DNA of 64,000 nucleotides from Metarhizium brunneum (Eukaryota; Ascomycota; Sordariomycetes; Hypocreales; Clavicipitaceae): NCBI RefSeq assembly GCF_013426205.1, contig NC_089422.1, positions 6,324,001 to 6,388,000 of the forward strand, read 5' to 3'. Shown piece by piece: positions 54,848 to 64,000 of this stretch (position 1 is its first letter; each line of letters starts with the position of its first letter). The notes under the pieces were generated by a model. It saw only the letters and a program-made list of their open reading frames with translations, ran no database searches and was not told where the DNA came from. The position numbers and the translations under genes were made by a program.

Positions 54848-55676
54848 CTATAGAGCTGCGCACGTAGGATTCATCGCCGGAGGGGCTCGCAACAATCCGT
54901 CCTCCAGCGAGAAGCTACCATCATCGCCTTCAGTTTTGATGTTATTACCATCACCGGTTATGTCCTCTCGAGCGTCGTAAAAGTGGGCTTGATCGAGTTC
55001 GTTAAGCTGATCTCTTGTTTCTGCAGTTAGATACTGGTTCATCTGCGCGAAATCCTGCTGAATAAAATGTCAAAAATACATATCCTGAGCAAACAAACCA
55101 ACAAAGCAGACTCGATGCTCACCAATCCCCTTACTAGCAGTGATTTCTGCTCTGCCAACATTCTATCCGCCACTGTTTCCACAACCCGGTTTCGAGGGCG
55201 TGCCTCCTCCTCCTCCTCCTGCGGCGGTATCAACTTGCTTGATGATGTATTATTGTTGTTGTTGTTGTGGCGGTTAGCCCACCATGACATGCTCCGTTGT
55301 TTTTCGCTGCCGTAAGGGCTAGCTGTAGCTGCTGAAGCTGCTGCCTGCGCATAATAGAATTCCACAGCCAGCTTGGCAAGTCTGCCTTTCAGGTATACAA
55401 TCTCTGTCGTCAGTTGCTCATTGTCTCGGACGAGTCGCTTCCTCTCTTCGGCCTCTTCCGCCCTCGCCATCTGCATAAGCTGGAGCTGATTTTGCAGGTT
55501 GACGATCTGGAAAGAGTGGTTCTTGACGATGCCGTCAGTTTGCTGTATGTGCGACGGTGGCCAGACATTAGTCACCGAGAGTATGTAGATTGAGAGAGGG
55601 GGGGGATCTTTACGTCAAAGGTGGCCCGTAGTTTTTGCAACTGCTCCTCGGATGTGAGGGCCTCGTCGGAACCCAT
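54848..55676 (-). CDS. Coiled-coil protein of unknown function
   Basis: Family not recognised. Minus-strand exons 55614..55676, 55123..55542 and 54848..55057 encode 230 residues. The N-terminal half is a long amphipathic helix (NHSFQIVNLQNQLQLMQMAR through RLVRDNEQLTTEIVYLKGRL), with heptad-like leucines and a leucine-zipper look but no adjacent basic DNA-binding region, so dimerisation is likely and DNA binding is not shown. The middle holds poly-Asn and poly-Glu runs, then RNRVVETVADRMLAEQ. The C-terminus is acidic. The second intron ends in CAGCAG, so one Gln codon may be included or skipped. Introns are GT-AG. It converges with the monooxygenase gene. Confidence 0.7.
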
Positions 55677-56589
55677 CTTGGCAGTTGTGGGTTATATTTG
55701 TAAATATGTCTACACAGTGTTCTTGTCTGAATAATATTGGCGGTAGTGAAAAGTAGGAAGTGGGCTCCATCGGATTTCTTCTGGGGAATATTCAAACGTC
55801 AACTTCAATCAATGCAGCTCGAGTTGGGAGGGCAGGTGCAAGCCAGCAAGCAGCCATGCCAGCTGACAAGCACGGCACTCGAGGTTCGGGACCGGGCAAG
55901 GGCAAACCAAATGTCAACATCGAACGCCATTCACGGCAATACAAGAATGGGCCTTTCAATTGGCACGGTATCCGTTGGTTAATGTTTTCCCTGCAACCAA
56001 TCATATATTTATATAAAACTACGCTGACTCATGTCCTGATTGAGTATTATTTATCGCTTCTTTAAGCGATACTAAGCTATGCTCACGGACACGCCGATAC
56101 GTCGCGGTATAATCTGCGAGGCCTAACACGCATTTGACCACACAATATCCAGGACTTGCCGCACTACAATATATGTGCACTTAAGTGTTTTGGTGTATTC
56201 CTAGCGAAAGGCACGTATATCTCCTTGCTAGACATCGTGCCGATTGAACACATGGTGCACAGCTACCGAACACCATTGGTTGGTTCAAGTACTTTGTACA
56301 TTGCAACAGCACTATTACAAGCCCTGCCCAGGCACCAGGTTTACAAAAACAGGTTAAAATATGATGGAATTAAAATGACGGATTGGAGACTGCAGCACTC
56401 ATGATGACGGCGCAGAGTCGGAGACCTGTACGCCAAGAGTTGCGGCGTCCATTTCAGGATCTAGGTGCAGCCTCCCCCTCCACACCTCACTTCTCATGAA
56501 GACCCAATTCTAACAACAACAGCCGCGGCGGCATTTTTTTCTCATCATAAATAGGTATCTAAAAAAGTATCCGACCATCAATATCGACC
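55677..56589. promoter_or_regulatory. Divergent intergenic region
   Basis: About 900 bp. A CATAAATAG TATA-like site at about 56545-56553 is about 40 bp before the next start. No gene recognised. Confidence 0.45.
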
Positions 56590-57633
56590 ATGAAGCTCGC
56601 TTTATTCAGCGCCAAGCCGTATGACAAGAAGTACTTCGACGCCGCCCGCGCCGCGAGACAGCAGACCAATATCGACGTCACCTATCATGAGGCATCTCTA
56701 AACGACGGCACAGTCGCTTTGGCTGAAGGGGCCGATGCCATATGCGTGTTTGTTAACGACTCAGTGGGCAGCTCCGTCATCGATCAGCTGGCCAGTCATG
56801 GAATCAAGGCGATTCTCTTGCGATGCGCCGGCTTCAACAATGTGGACCTCGCCGCCGCCGAGAAGCATGGCATCGCCGTCGCCAATGTGCCGTCATATTC
56901 ACCGGAGGCCGTTGCTGAATTTGCAGTGGCCCTCATTCAAACATTGAACCGCAACACTCACCGTGCATACAACCGCGTTCGAGAAGGCAACTTTGCTCTC
57001 GACGGACTGTTGGGCCATACGCTCCACGGCAAGACGGTGGGCATTGTGGGAACAGGCAAGATTGGCATCGCCACTGCTCGTATTATGAAGGGTTTCGGTT
57101 GCAAAGTCATTGCCTACGATCCATTTCCATCCCCAGAGTTCAAGGAAATCGGCGAATACAAGGCTCTTGACGTGCTGCTGCCGGAATGCGACATTATCAG
57201 CCTGCATTGCCCGTTGACGGACTCTACCCGCCATATTATCAATGAAGAGAGCCTCGGCAAGATGAAGGATGGGGTGGTGTTGGTGAATACGTCTAGAGGC
57301 GGTCTCATCGACACGAAATCGGTCATCAAGGCCCTGAAGAATAAACGTCTCGGGGGGCTGGCCCTGGACGTGTACGAGGGCGAAGGGTCGCTGTTTTACA
57401 ACGACCACTCAGGGGAGATTATACACGATGACGTTTTGATGCGGTTGACCACGTTCCACAATGTATTGGTGTGTGGGCACCAGGCCTTCTTCACCGTTGA
57501 AGCGTTGACGGAGATTGCGGATTGCACGTTTCGAAATATTGAAGAGTTTGTCAAGGATGGGACTTGTAAGAACTTGCTGACCAAGAGATCGGTGTTAAAC
57601 AGGTCTCCCTCTCTACCCGTCAGAAATGTGTAG
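56590..57633 (+). CDS. D-lactate dehydrogenase-like D-2-hydroxyacid dehydrogenase
   Basis: NAD-dependent cytosolic enzyme predicted to interconvert a 2-oxoacid (probably pyruvate) and the D-2-hydroxyacid. Single exon, 347 residues. The catalytic domain begins MKLALFSAKPYDKKYF, close to bacterial D-LdhA. LLRCAGFNNVDL is the conserved substrate loop, GIVGTGKIGIA the NAD loop, and the catalytic residues appear as Arg in NTSRGGLID, Glu in DVYEGEGSLF and His in CGHQAFFT. The insert DVYEGEGSLFYNDHSGEIIHDD is typical of the D-lactate group rather than phosphoglycerate dehydrogenases. It is convergent with the MFS gene. Start is the first ATG. Confidence 0.93.
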   Translation: MKLALFSAKPYDKKYFDAARAARQQTNIDVTYHEASLNDGTVALAEGADAICVFVNDSVGSSVIDQLASHGIKAILLRCAGFNNVDLAAAEKHGIAVANVPSYSPEAVAEFAVALIQTLNRNTHRAYNRVREGNFALDGLLGHTLHGKTVGIVGTGKIGIATARIMKGFGCKVIAYDPFPSPEFKEIGEYKALDVLLPECDIISLHCPLTDSTRHIINEESLGKMKDGVVLVNTSRGGLIDTKSVIKALKNKRLGGLALDVYEGEGSLFYNDHSGEIIHDDVLMRLTTFHNVLVCGHQAFFTVEALTEIADCTFRNIEEFVKDGTCKNLLTKRSVLNRSPSLPVRNV

Positions 57634-57779
57634 CTTGAATAATTATCGTTATTAAGTGAATTCTAGCTAGGGCCTCTTGTCTATCATTTCGTCCCAGTCT
57701 ACAACAGTCATGGCTCTCTATTTCAACAAAGGAAAAAAAAGAAGAAAGAAAAATAACTTCGCTCAATGCACATCCCTTC

Positions 57780-59728
57780 TTAAGGGTTGCTGACATAACT
57801 CCTCGCTCTTCTCAAATCGGCGTCATGCTCCAAATCATCCCGTACAAGACCCTGCTCACCGTTCGCATCGCCCTTCCTCGCCTTCTCGACATCATCCACC
57901 CCTGAGCCCTCGGCATCCTCCCCTCCATACGCATACTTGCTTCTCGCGCGGATTCTAGCACCATATTTCCAGAACAGGAACGGAATAGCACAGCAGGCCA
58001 AGCTAATGAAGGCGAGCAGCGACGAGGCCCACTGATCGCCCAGCCGATCGTACATCTGCTCCGTGAACAGCACCACGCCAGCGCCCCAAAAACTCCTGAT
58101 GAACGTCTTGGCCGCCAGCGCCGAGGCAGCCTGGTGCTGATACGAATCCACCAGGTAGTTGTTGGCCGAGTTGTACAGGAAAATGAAGCCGAAGCCGACT
58201 GGGAATCCGCCCATGGCCGGCCCGGCCCAAGACAACTGCGGATACGACGACCACGCAAAGATGAACAGGCCGATGGGTATGAACCAGCACGAAGCCATCA
58301 TGGGGATCAGACGCACCTCGGCCGGCGGACGGCCGTTGTGCCGCTTCACAAGCGTCAGGTAGTGCTTGTTGACGAGCGGCGAGCAAAGCGCAGAGCACAG
58401 CACGCCCACCGCCACGGGGATGAACATCAACCCCGTCTTGCCGGCCGAGTACCCCTTGCCCTTTTGGTAAATGATTGGAAAGGCCACGAAGAACATGTAC
58501 AAGAGGCCGTAGAGGACGCTCATGTACAGCGAGATGAGAAAGACGATGAGCTCCTGGAAGAGCAGCTGGAAAGGGCGGACCAGAAAAATGCGTAGGCGCT
58601 CCGACATGGGCCGCAGGTCCAGGTCCTGCTCGGTGACGTGGGAGTTGTCGCCGGTGGAGGCGCGGAGCTTTCGGGCGCGGCGGTCGAGGATCGTCGGCGC
58701 GTACGTCTCGGGCACGGTGAAGGTAATGAGGATCCAGACCACGCTTGCGAAGATGAGCTGGATCCAGTAAAGCCACCGCCAGCCGGTGGCATCAGAGAGG
58801 TAACCACCGATGAGGGGACCGACTGACAAAAGGATGGGTTAGCGTGTCTCGGTCCATGCGATGACATGACGGGGAGCAAACGTACTCGCAGGGCCGATAA
58901 AGGGAGCCGCTGAAAACGCGGCCATGGGCACGCCGCGCTCTTCGTTCTTCCATAAATCCGCCAGCGTTCCACCTACAAGCGTCATGGGCGCAGAAAAGGC
59001 AATGCCGTCAATGGTTCGGCAGACGAGCAGCGTGGCCATGTTCTTGGCCACGGCGCACGGGATGACGAAGACGACGGCAATAAGCAATGTAGATCCGCTA
59101 TCAGCAAAAAACAAACAGTCAGTGTCTGCAACCACATATCGCCATAAGAAGTAGCGAAAAAAAAAAAGAAGAGAGAGAGAGAGAGAGAAAGAGGGGCGGC
59201 AACTCACTATATAATTCTTCGGCCGTAAATCTCGCTCAGCGGCGCAAACACCATCGGCCCAACACCAAAGCCCACCACAAACAGCGAAATACTCAGCAAG
59301 GCCACCTCCTCGCTCGTGCCAAACTCCTCCGCCACGCCGGGAATGTTGGCCGTCACGACAGACGAGGCCAGCGCCACGACGAAGCACGTCAGCGCCACCA
59401 CCATGGTGCAGTACCACTTGAACGCCTTGCTCCAGTTCTTGGGGTTCCCCGGGTCGTCGGGCGTAAAGGCGACGAGCTTGTGCGCCTGGTCGAGCGGGAT
59501 TTCGCCCGTGCGAGATGGAATCGTGTACTCGTCCATGCGGGCGCCAGAGGTGAGCGTCCGGTAGGGCAAGTTGATGTCGAGATTAGGGTCGAGCGTTTCT
59601 TTTTGAGAGGGATGAGCCCCGTGAGACGGTCTCCTCGAAGAAGACGAGCATCGTGTAGACGACGACGTATCCATGGTGACTGGGTGTTGGGGAGCGTCCG
59701 CTTCAGAGGGGGCATCTCTTGCGTCCAT
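57780..59728 (-). CDS. MFS transporter, DHA1 drug:H+ antiporter type
   Basis: Twelve-helix plasma-membrane proton antiporter of the polyamine/multidrug DHA1 group; cargo unknown. Exons 59208..59728, 58886..59097 and 57780..58822 encode 591 residues. A 110-residue hydrophilic N-terminus ends in the fungal DHA1 motif [14 protein letters not shown], followed by helix 1. The motif-A-like loop is [15 protein letters not shown], rebuilt by splicing. ICRTIDG-type sequence [25 protein letters not shown] and [22 protein letters not shown] follow, then a central loop and six more helices. The C-terminus is acidic and charged. The first intron (110 bp) contains a GA repeat. Start: the first ATG in frame; an upstream in-frame extension lacks ATG. 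Confidence 0.9.
59171..59188. repeat. GA dinucleotide repeat in MFS intron
   Basis: Nine GA units preceded by an A-run, inside the first intron of the transporter gene. Confidence 0.9.
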
Positions 59729-60869
59729 GTTCTTAATGGGAAATACGGGGCGGGCGTCGTCCAAGGAGAAGGTGGAAGCGAAAAAAGAAACCTGCGCCTA
59801 GAACAACGAGCGGTTTTGAAATATTCGACGACTTATACGTAGCTATATATACATGTCAGCTAGGGTGTGAACTCGCATGGCTTCCCTCGGCACCTCCCTG
59901 CCCATTTCACGTAAACGCATAGCCGAACCCGTGTACCGCGAACGGTTATCGCGGACAAGCCGCATCCGAAGAAAAAGTGAGCTAGCAGCATCCCCACAAG
60001 GCAGAAAAAGAGCTTAAAAATAACAGAGTAATACTGGAACCTTGTGAGCTTTCAGGCACGGCGCCACGCAAGGATTGGCTGTCAAGGTGGCCCATGGCCA
60101 GAGACTGAAGACTCAAGAGTCCGCGGAAAATCTTGCCCCCACTGACGGAGCGAGCAAACGAGTAATTGTCGTCGGATTGGGATCCACTCTTGGCCCCATG
60201 GTGGTGTTAGCTCACGCTTTCGAGGAAATAAGCTCGGAAATTAGGGACAAAGCCCTGGATGATGGCGAAGCCGAGAATGGGTCCCATCCTTAGAAACAAC
60301 AAAAACACAAACCCAAGAGATACCACGTTGCGATAAAATCTAGCCAAAGAATACTTGACCCAATTGCTATCTTATATACATGTTTTATCTTGTTGTCCAC
60401 CTTTTTCCCCCTAACTTCCCATGTCTTACTTCCTCCGCTCTCCCTGTATTTCGGACCCCGATCTGACATGGTAAATTCTTCTCGGACTCCACCCGGCGCC
60501 GGTGTGGGTCCAGTCTTCGGTCGGCCAGTGTGTTCATTGGCATTCCTGTATGCAAAATTTGGTTGCCAGTGCCGGCATCGGTTATGCTAACAAATAAAGC
60601 GCGGTCTAGAATTAATTGGGACTCCAGCTTGGCGCCCGGTTTCCTCCATCTAGACCCTCAAGCCGGTCGTTGAGTCGGCGGTAGTGGACTCTGGAGTTGA
60701 CGGCCCGTGTCACGTTTTGATAGTTTGACGTCACAAGGATTGCCGGCTCGCGCTCCTATTGGCCCGCTCGCATAAGATTGATAGTTTCTGCCCGGATCGT
60801 CAAGCCCCTAGTCTCCAATCTCGACGCCATCAATGCATATGCGTACTCCCAGGCCCCAACATGAGCGCC
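59729..60869. other. Intergenic region
   Basis: About 1.1 kb between the MFS start and the end of the F-box frame. No gene recognised. Confidence 0.45.
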
Positions 60870-63056
60870 TTATCGTAATTGCACGTCGAGTCTTGCGATG
60901 CCATTAACTCCTTCCACCAAGTCCACCGACGCCGTGCCGCTCATCCTGTCGCTGCCCCTGGCTCTGGTGTACCAGCCTGCTCGCTCAAATGCAGACCGTC
61001 GCTCCACGAAGTTCGCGCCCACGGTGCCGTCAAAAGGATCAACAATACCGCCAATATCCGGTGTTTTCATCATGCTGGAGCTTTCGCCATACCCCGTGAG
61101 GCTATCGCCATCGTGGTCAACCAGACGCACGCCTCCGTTCAACTGGATAGCTGTCCTTGTAAGCGGCTTAAACCTTCCCGAGTCCACCGCCCATGCCTTT
61201 GCCCACCCGGAAGAGCTGAACGCCTAAACAACCATCTCTGGCGAGGAATCCAGGGCAATCTCAGTCAGGTCGTCGCATGTTGTAATCGTCTGTCCCCAGA
61301 TTTCGAGGGGGTATGATGGGATGTCCCGGAATGCATCGCTGAATACATCTACCTCACCATAACCCTCCTCAGCCTGCCAGGGCTCCGAACTACTTTGTCT
61401 CCGAATCCTCTCATTACTGAAAATTTCCGTATTCAAGTGACGCATCGTGCTTCCATAAGATGGATCATGGAACAGGTCTGGCGGAACAGTGAAGAACACA
61501 ATCAATTGCTTGTTGAAGACGGTGTCTGTGGTGTTCGGTGGTGACTCTGCCGCAAAGGTAGCTACAACTCGGACCCCATGCCTTATATCTGATGCAGCCG
61601 TATACAGTATTGGTATTGCGGAAAAAGCTGCTCCCGGGGGTCGAAACCACACTTTCCGAAGAAGACGTGTAACAGACCCAATCGGAGCGTCAGTTCCCAG
61701 GCAAAGGCAACCTGTTCGAGGGTCAGTGAACAAGATATGATATCCATCGCTGAGAGGCACAGCACGGTAATGGTCTGCGCTCCTTGCCGATACAGTCCGT
61801 ATAGCTCCACTGTCCGATATCTGGCCGTCTTGAAATGCTCTCGATCTCATGCACATAGGCCTCGTGGGTTCGCTCGATCTTGCAGCCGAGGCTTGGTTGT
61901 CTAGTCTGGTTACGCCAGTACTCCAAAGTGACGCCAAATCTGTTCTTTCTGCTCCTATTATCGTAGTGTAAAATTCATTCCCCGAATCCATCAAGGGATT
62001 AAGCGGGTTCAATAAACCAGCTGCAGAGCTGATTAGGCGAAGCTTTTGGGCCGTATCAGTCCCTCGTCGCGCCGGTAGAAAGTACAAAAAGTCGCTTGGA
62101 GACGACAGTGGAAACCACCGACTAAGATCTTGACCTGTCAAAGCATCCACCTAGTGTAGCTCGATTCCGGCCGCGCATCCAAAAGCCACGCAGTCTCGCT
62201 GAGGACAAATTGCAACCGAGCGTGGTGGATCGTCAGCTGTGCAGATGTTTCTATATACGGATCTCTCCCCAACTTCTACAGCAGGTGGTTCCTGAGGTGA
62301 CCTTTCATAGCAGATGCAATGTTTGGCTGATCCTGTCAGTGGACTTTCCCTTGAGGTTGGCACAGAGCCCGATTCTGACGGCCCAGCCGTGCACAAGGCA
62401 ATGGCCGACAACCTCGAAGTAAGTTGCTCATGCTTTGCGATTTCACAAACCATACCCACACGCCCTTCCATTAGAAATGCCACTGAATGTCTCCCCGATG
62501 AGGTATCTATGCTGGAACACAGAATCCGGCGAGGGCAAATAATGCTTGCAACGGGGCGCATGAAACCCAGAGGCATGCCTTGCCTACGTCTCAAAGGCAC
62601 AGACCAACCCGAACGTCCAGGCTGATAAACATGATTCAGTTCGTATATATAAGCCAGTTGATCTAGAGCCGCTATCAGATACCGCCCGCAGAGACTGACC
62701 GTAAATGATACCTCTCCATGCAGCTGACTCTTCCGGCGTCCAATCGGTAGTTGTCGAAAGTCGGTTTCTCCCACTTGAGCGAATACCCTCCCGTTTGGAT
62801 TGGCAAGATTACACTCCCTTGAAATCCACTTGCTCATTATTCGTTCCTGGCTCATCCCAAGTGATCTGGCCAACCCCATTGGCGTGATGATGCGCAGCAT
62901 GCTGCTCCACCATCCCCCTTGCTTCAGCATCTGCACAAGCAGTGCGCGATGCAAGCTTGCAGAAAACCAAGACCGGCATGTATGACGGGCCGCATTAAAA
63001 TCAGCTGTCGAAAGAAAAGAATAGATGTATTGCAGTATTTCTGTAGGAACATTCAT
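60870..63056 (-). pseudogene. F-box/beta-propeller-like gene with two in-frame TAG codons
   Basis: One minus-strand frame of 729 codons runs from ATG at 63056 to TAA at 60870-60872, interrupted only by TAG at 62151-62153 and TAG at 61224-61226. The N-terminus is an F-box (MNVPTEILQYIYSFLSTADF, ARHTCRSWF). The rest resembles a widespread fungal F-box family with propeller-like repeats: RSVAICPQRDCVAFG, LTGQDLSRWFPLSSPSDFLYF, DHYRAVPLSDGYHILFTDP, RLLRKVWFRPP. Sequence context at both TAGs (ELH-stop-VDALTGQDL and EMVV-stop-AFSSSG) fits a Trp in relatives, so each is a likely TGG-to-TAG change. No frameshift is present, so the gene is either freshly inactivated or read through. Alternatively the first 301 residues are made as a short protein. 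Confidence 0.78.
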
Positions 63057-64000
63057 TGAACTTGGTTTGTCTGTTCAATAAGCGCGCTGCGTTAGCGAAA
63101 AGTGCGACGCCTTTACCTCTTCGACTTTGCGGACATACCTTCCGTATCGGCATCATGGCGGATGTAGCCAGCTCCTCGAGCTGCCTCTACTTGGTTCGGC
63201 TGCCCTGGAGGATCTCGGATGCCACGATTGTCGATAGGCATGCGGGTCGCAACAGCCATCGTACCAAGAGACTGATCCGGTGACCGGGTGTCGTTTAATG
63301 ACGCTCTTCGAGACGCCCTTGTGGAGTAGAATCCAGCTACTCCTCGTGAAACGAATATCTGTGACGACGTCTTGCTGGTATGTTTGGTACAATTGTCACG
63401 ATCGAGCCGCTGTTATGTATCTAGGTAGTGTGAGGCGTTAGGAACAAATAGCAGATATTTTAGGGCATGGGAAAAGTTAGGTAATGATGTGAATAGGAGA
63501 TGATGTACGGAGTATTCGCAGCCTCCTTGGTCTTTTTGTGTCAACTTAGGTGTAATTGACTCGCACCTTCCTGACGAAACCATGCATCCAGACTCGCTTG
63601 ACAAACCAACTTTCACATCCGACACCTTACAAGCTCACCTTGCATGCTCCATCTGTTCCTCATAATTGATATAATTACCACGACCAGAGTCTTGGAGAAG
63701 CAAACAAAATCGTAAGCTAACAAAAAAGGTATTCTTTACACGAATTCCACGTAAACCACCAGTCCACCATCTAACAGATAATTCGTCCTCATTATGTCAT
63801 AACTCCTTTTCACGCACAACCCAACAGCCAAAGAATGCATCACCAAACGTCCAAGTTCCAGCAAGTCATAAAACAGCAAACACCTCCTTAATACTCAAGA
63901 TCTTTGTGTGCTGTCTACCCATACATTATCCTCTCCAATACCCAACGAGCTGTCTGCATTCGGTAGGATCAGAGTAGGACGGCCTTGGGACGAACGATCG
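63057..64000. other. Right-edge intergenic region
   Basis: About 940 bp to the window end. TACGGAGTA lies at 63506-63514. No gene recognised; a gene beginning beyond the edge may have its promoter here. Confidence 0.4.

Noticed and set aside
58003..58776. 257-codon frame within the MFS transporter
   Set aside because: Out-of-phase shadow of the transporter, rich in Arg, His and Pro, no membrane helices.
62151..62153. First TAG of the F-box frame as part of a CTAG acceptor of an intron
   Set aside because: Coding similarity continues right up to and after the TAG, so removing upstream sequence as an intron would delete conserved residues.

Overview
The window is nuclear DNA of a filamentous ascomycete, most likely a Sordariomycete and plausibly Hypocreales. 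Genes are interrupted by short introns (about 50-110 bp) with CTAAC/CTGAC-like branch sites. Gene spacing is about one per 2.5-3 kb. Typical Pezizomycotina families are present: a Zn2Cys6 regulator, a GH92 mannosidase, a PhoD phosphatase, a cAMP-receptor-like GPCR and F-box proteins. No rRNA, tRNA, transposon or CRISPR array was recognised. All gene models were built by reading frames and splice sites by eye, with no transcript or database support.

Layout, left to right: a Zn2Cys6 transcription factor cut by the left edge; an arginase-fold protein; mitochondrial dihydroorotate dehydrogenase; a secreted GH92 protein; an amidase; an alpha/beta-hydrolase pseudogene; an F-box/membrane protein; exonuclease V; ubiquitin-activating enzyme E1; a Xi-class glutathione transferase; a 4E-T-like eIF4E-binding protein; the exocytosis protein Sec1; a G-patch protein; an aminotransferase pseudogene; an unrecognised 353-residue protein; a ten-exon PhoD phosphatase; a C2-domain protein; a hotdog thioesterase; a GPCR; an NAD(P)-binding reductase; a GT8 glycosyltransferase; a secreted tandem-repeat cystine-knot precursor; a flavin monooxygenase fused to a DUF6314-like domain; a coiled-coil protein; a D-lactate-dehydrogenase-like enzyme; an MFS transporter; and an F-box gene carrying two in-frame TAG codons.

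The left and centre (3.6-31 kb) hold mostly conserved housekeeping genes. The stretches 10.3-14.9, 32.3-36.8 and 46-64 kb are more accessory: wide intergenic gaps, three broken genes, an orphan gene and the repeat peptide gene. These genes do not form an obvious pathway. The monooxygenase, hydroxyacid dehydrogenase and MFS transporter at 52-60 kb could be a small metabolic group, but no PKS, NRPS or other backbone enzyme is present.

The strongest leads are: (1) the five-unit cystine-knot precursor at 49947-50462; (2) an unusual share of GC-AG introns, 5 of about 41 inferred, four of them between 46.4 and 53.2 kb; (3) an otherwise intact 729-codon F-box frame in which two apparent Trp codons are TAG; (4) the 9-mer TACGGAGTA, ten times in non-coding DNA; (5) a fungal 4E-T-like protein with an eIF4E-binding motif in its own first exon.
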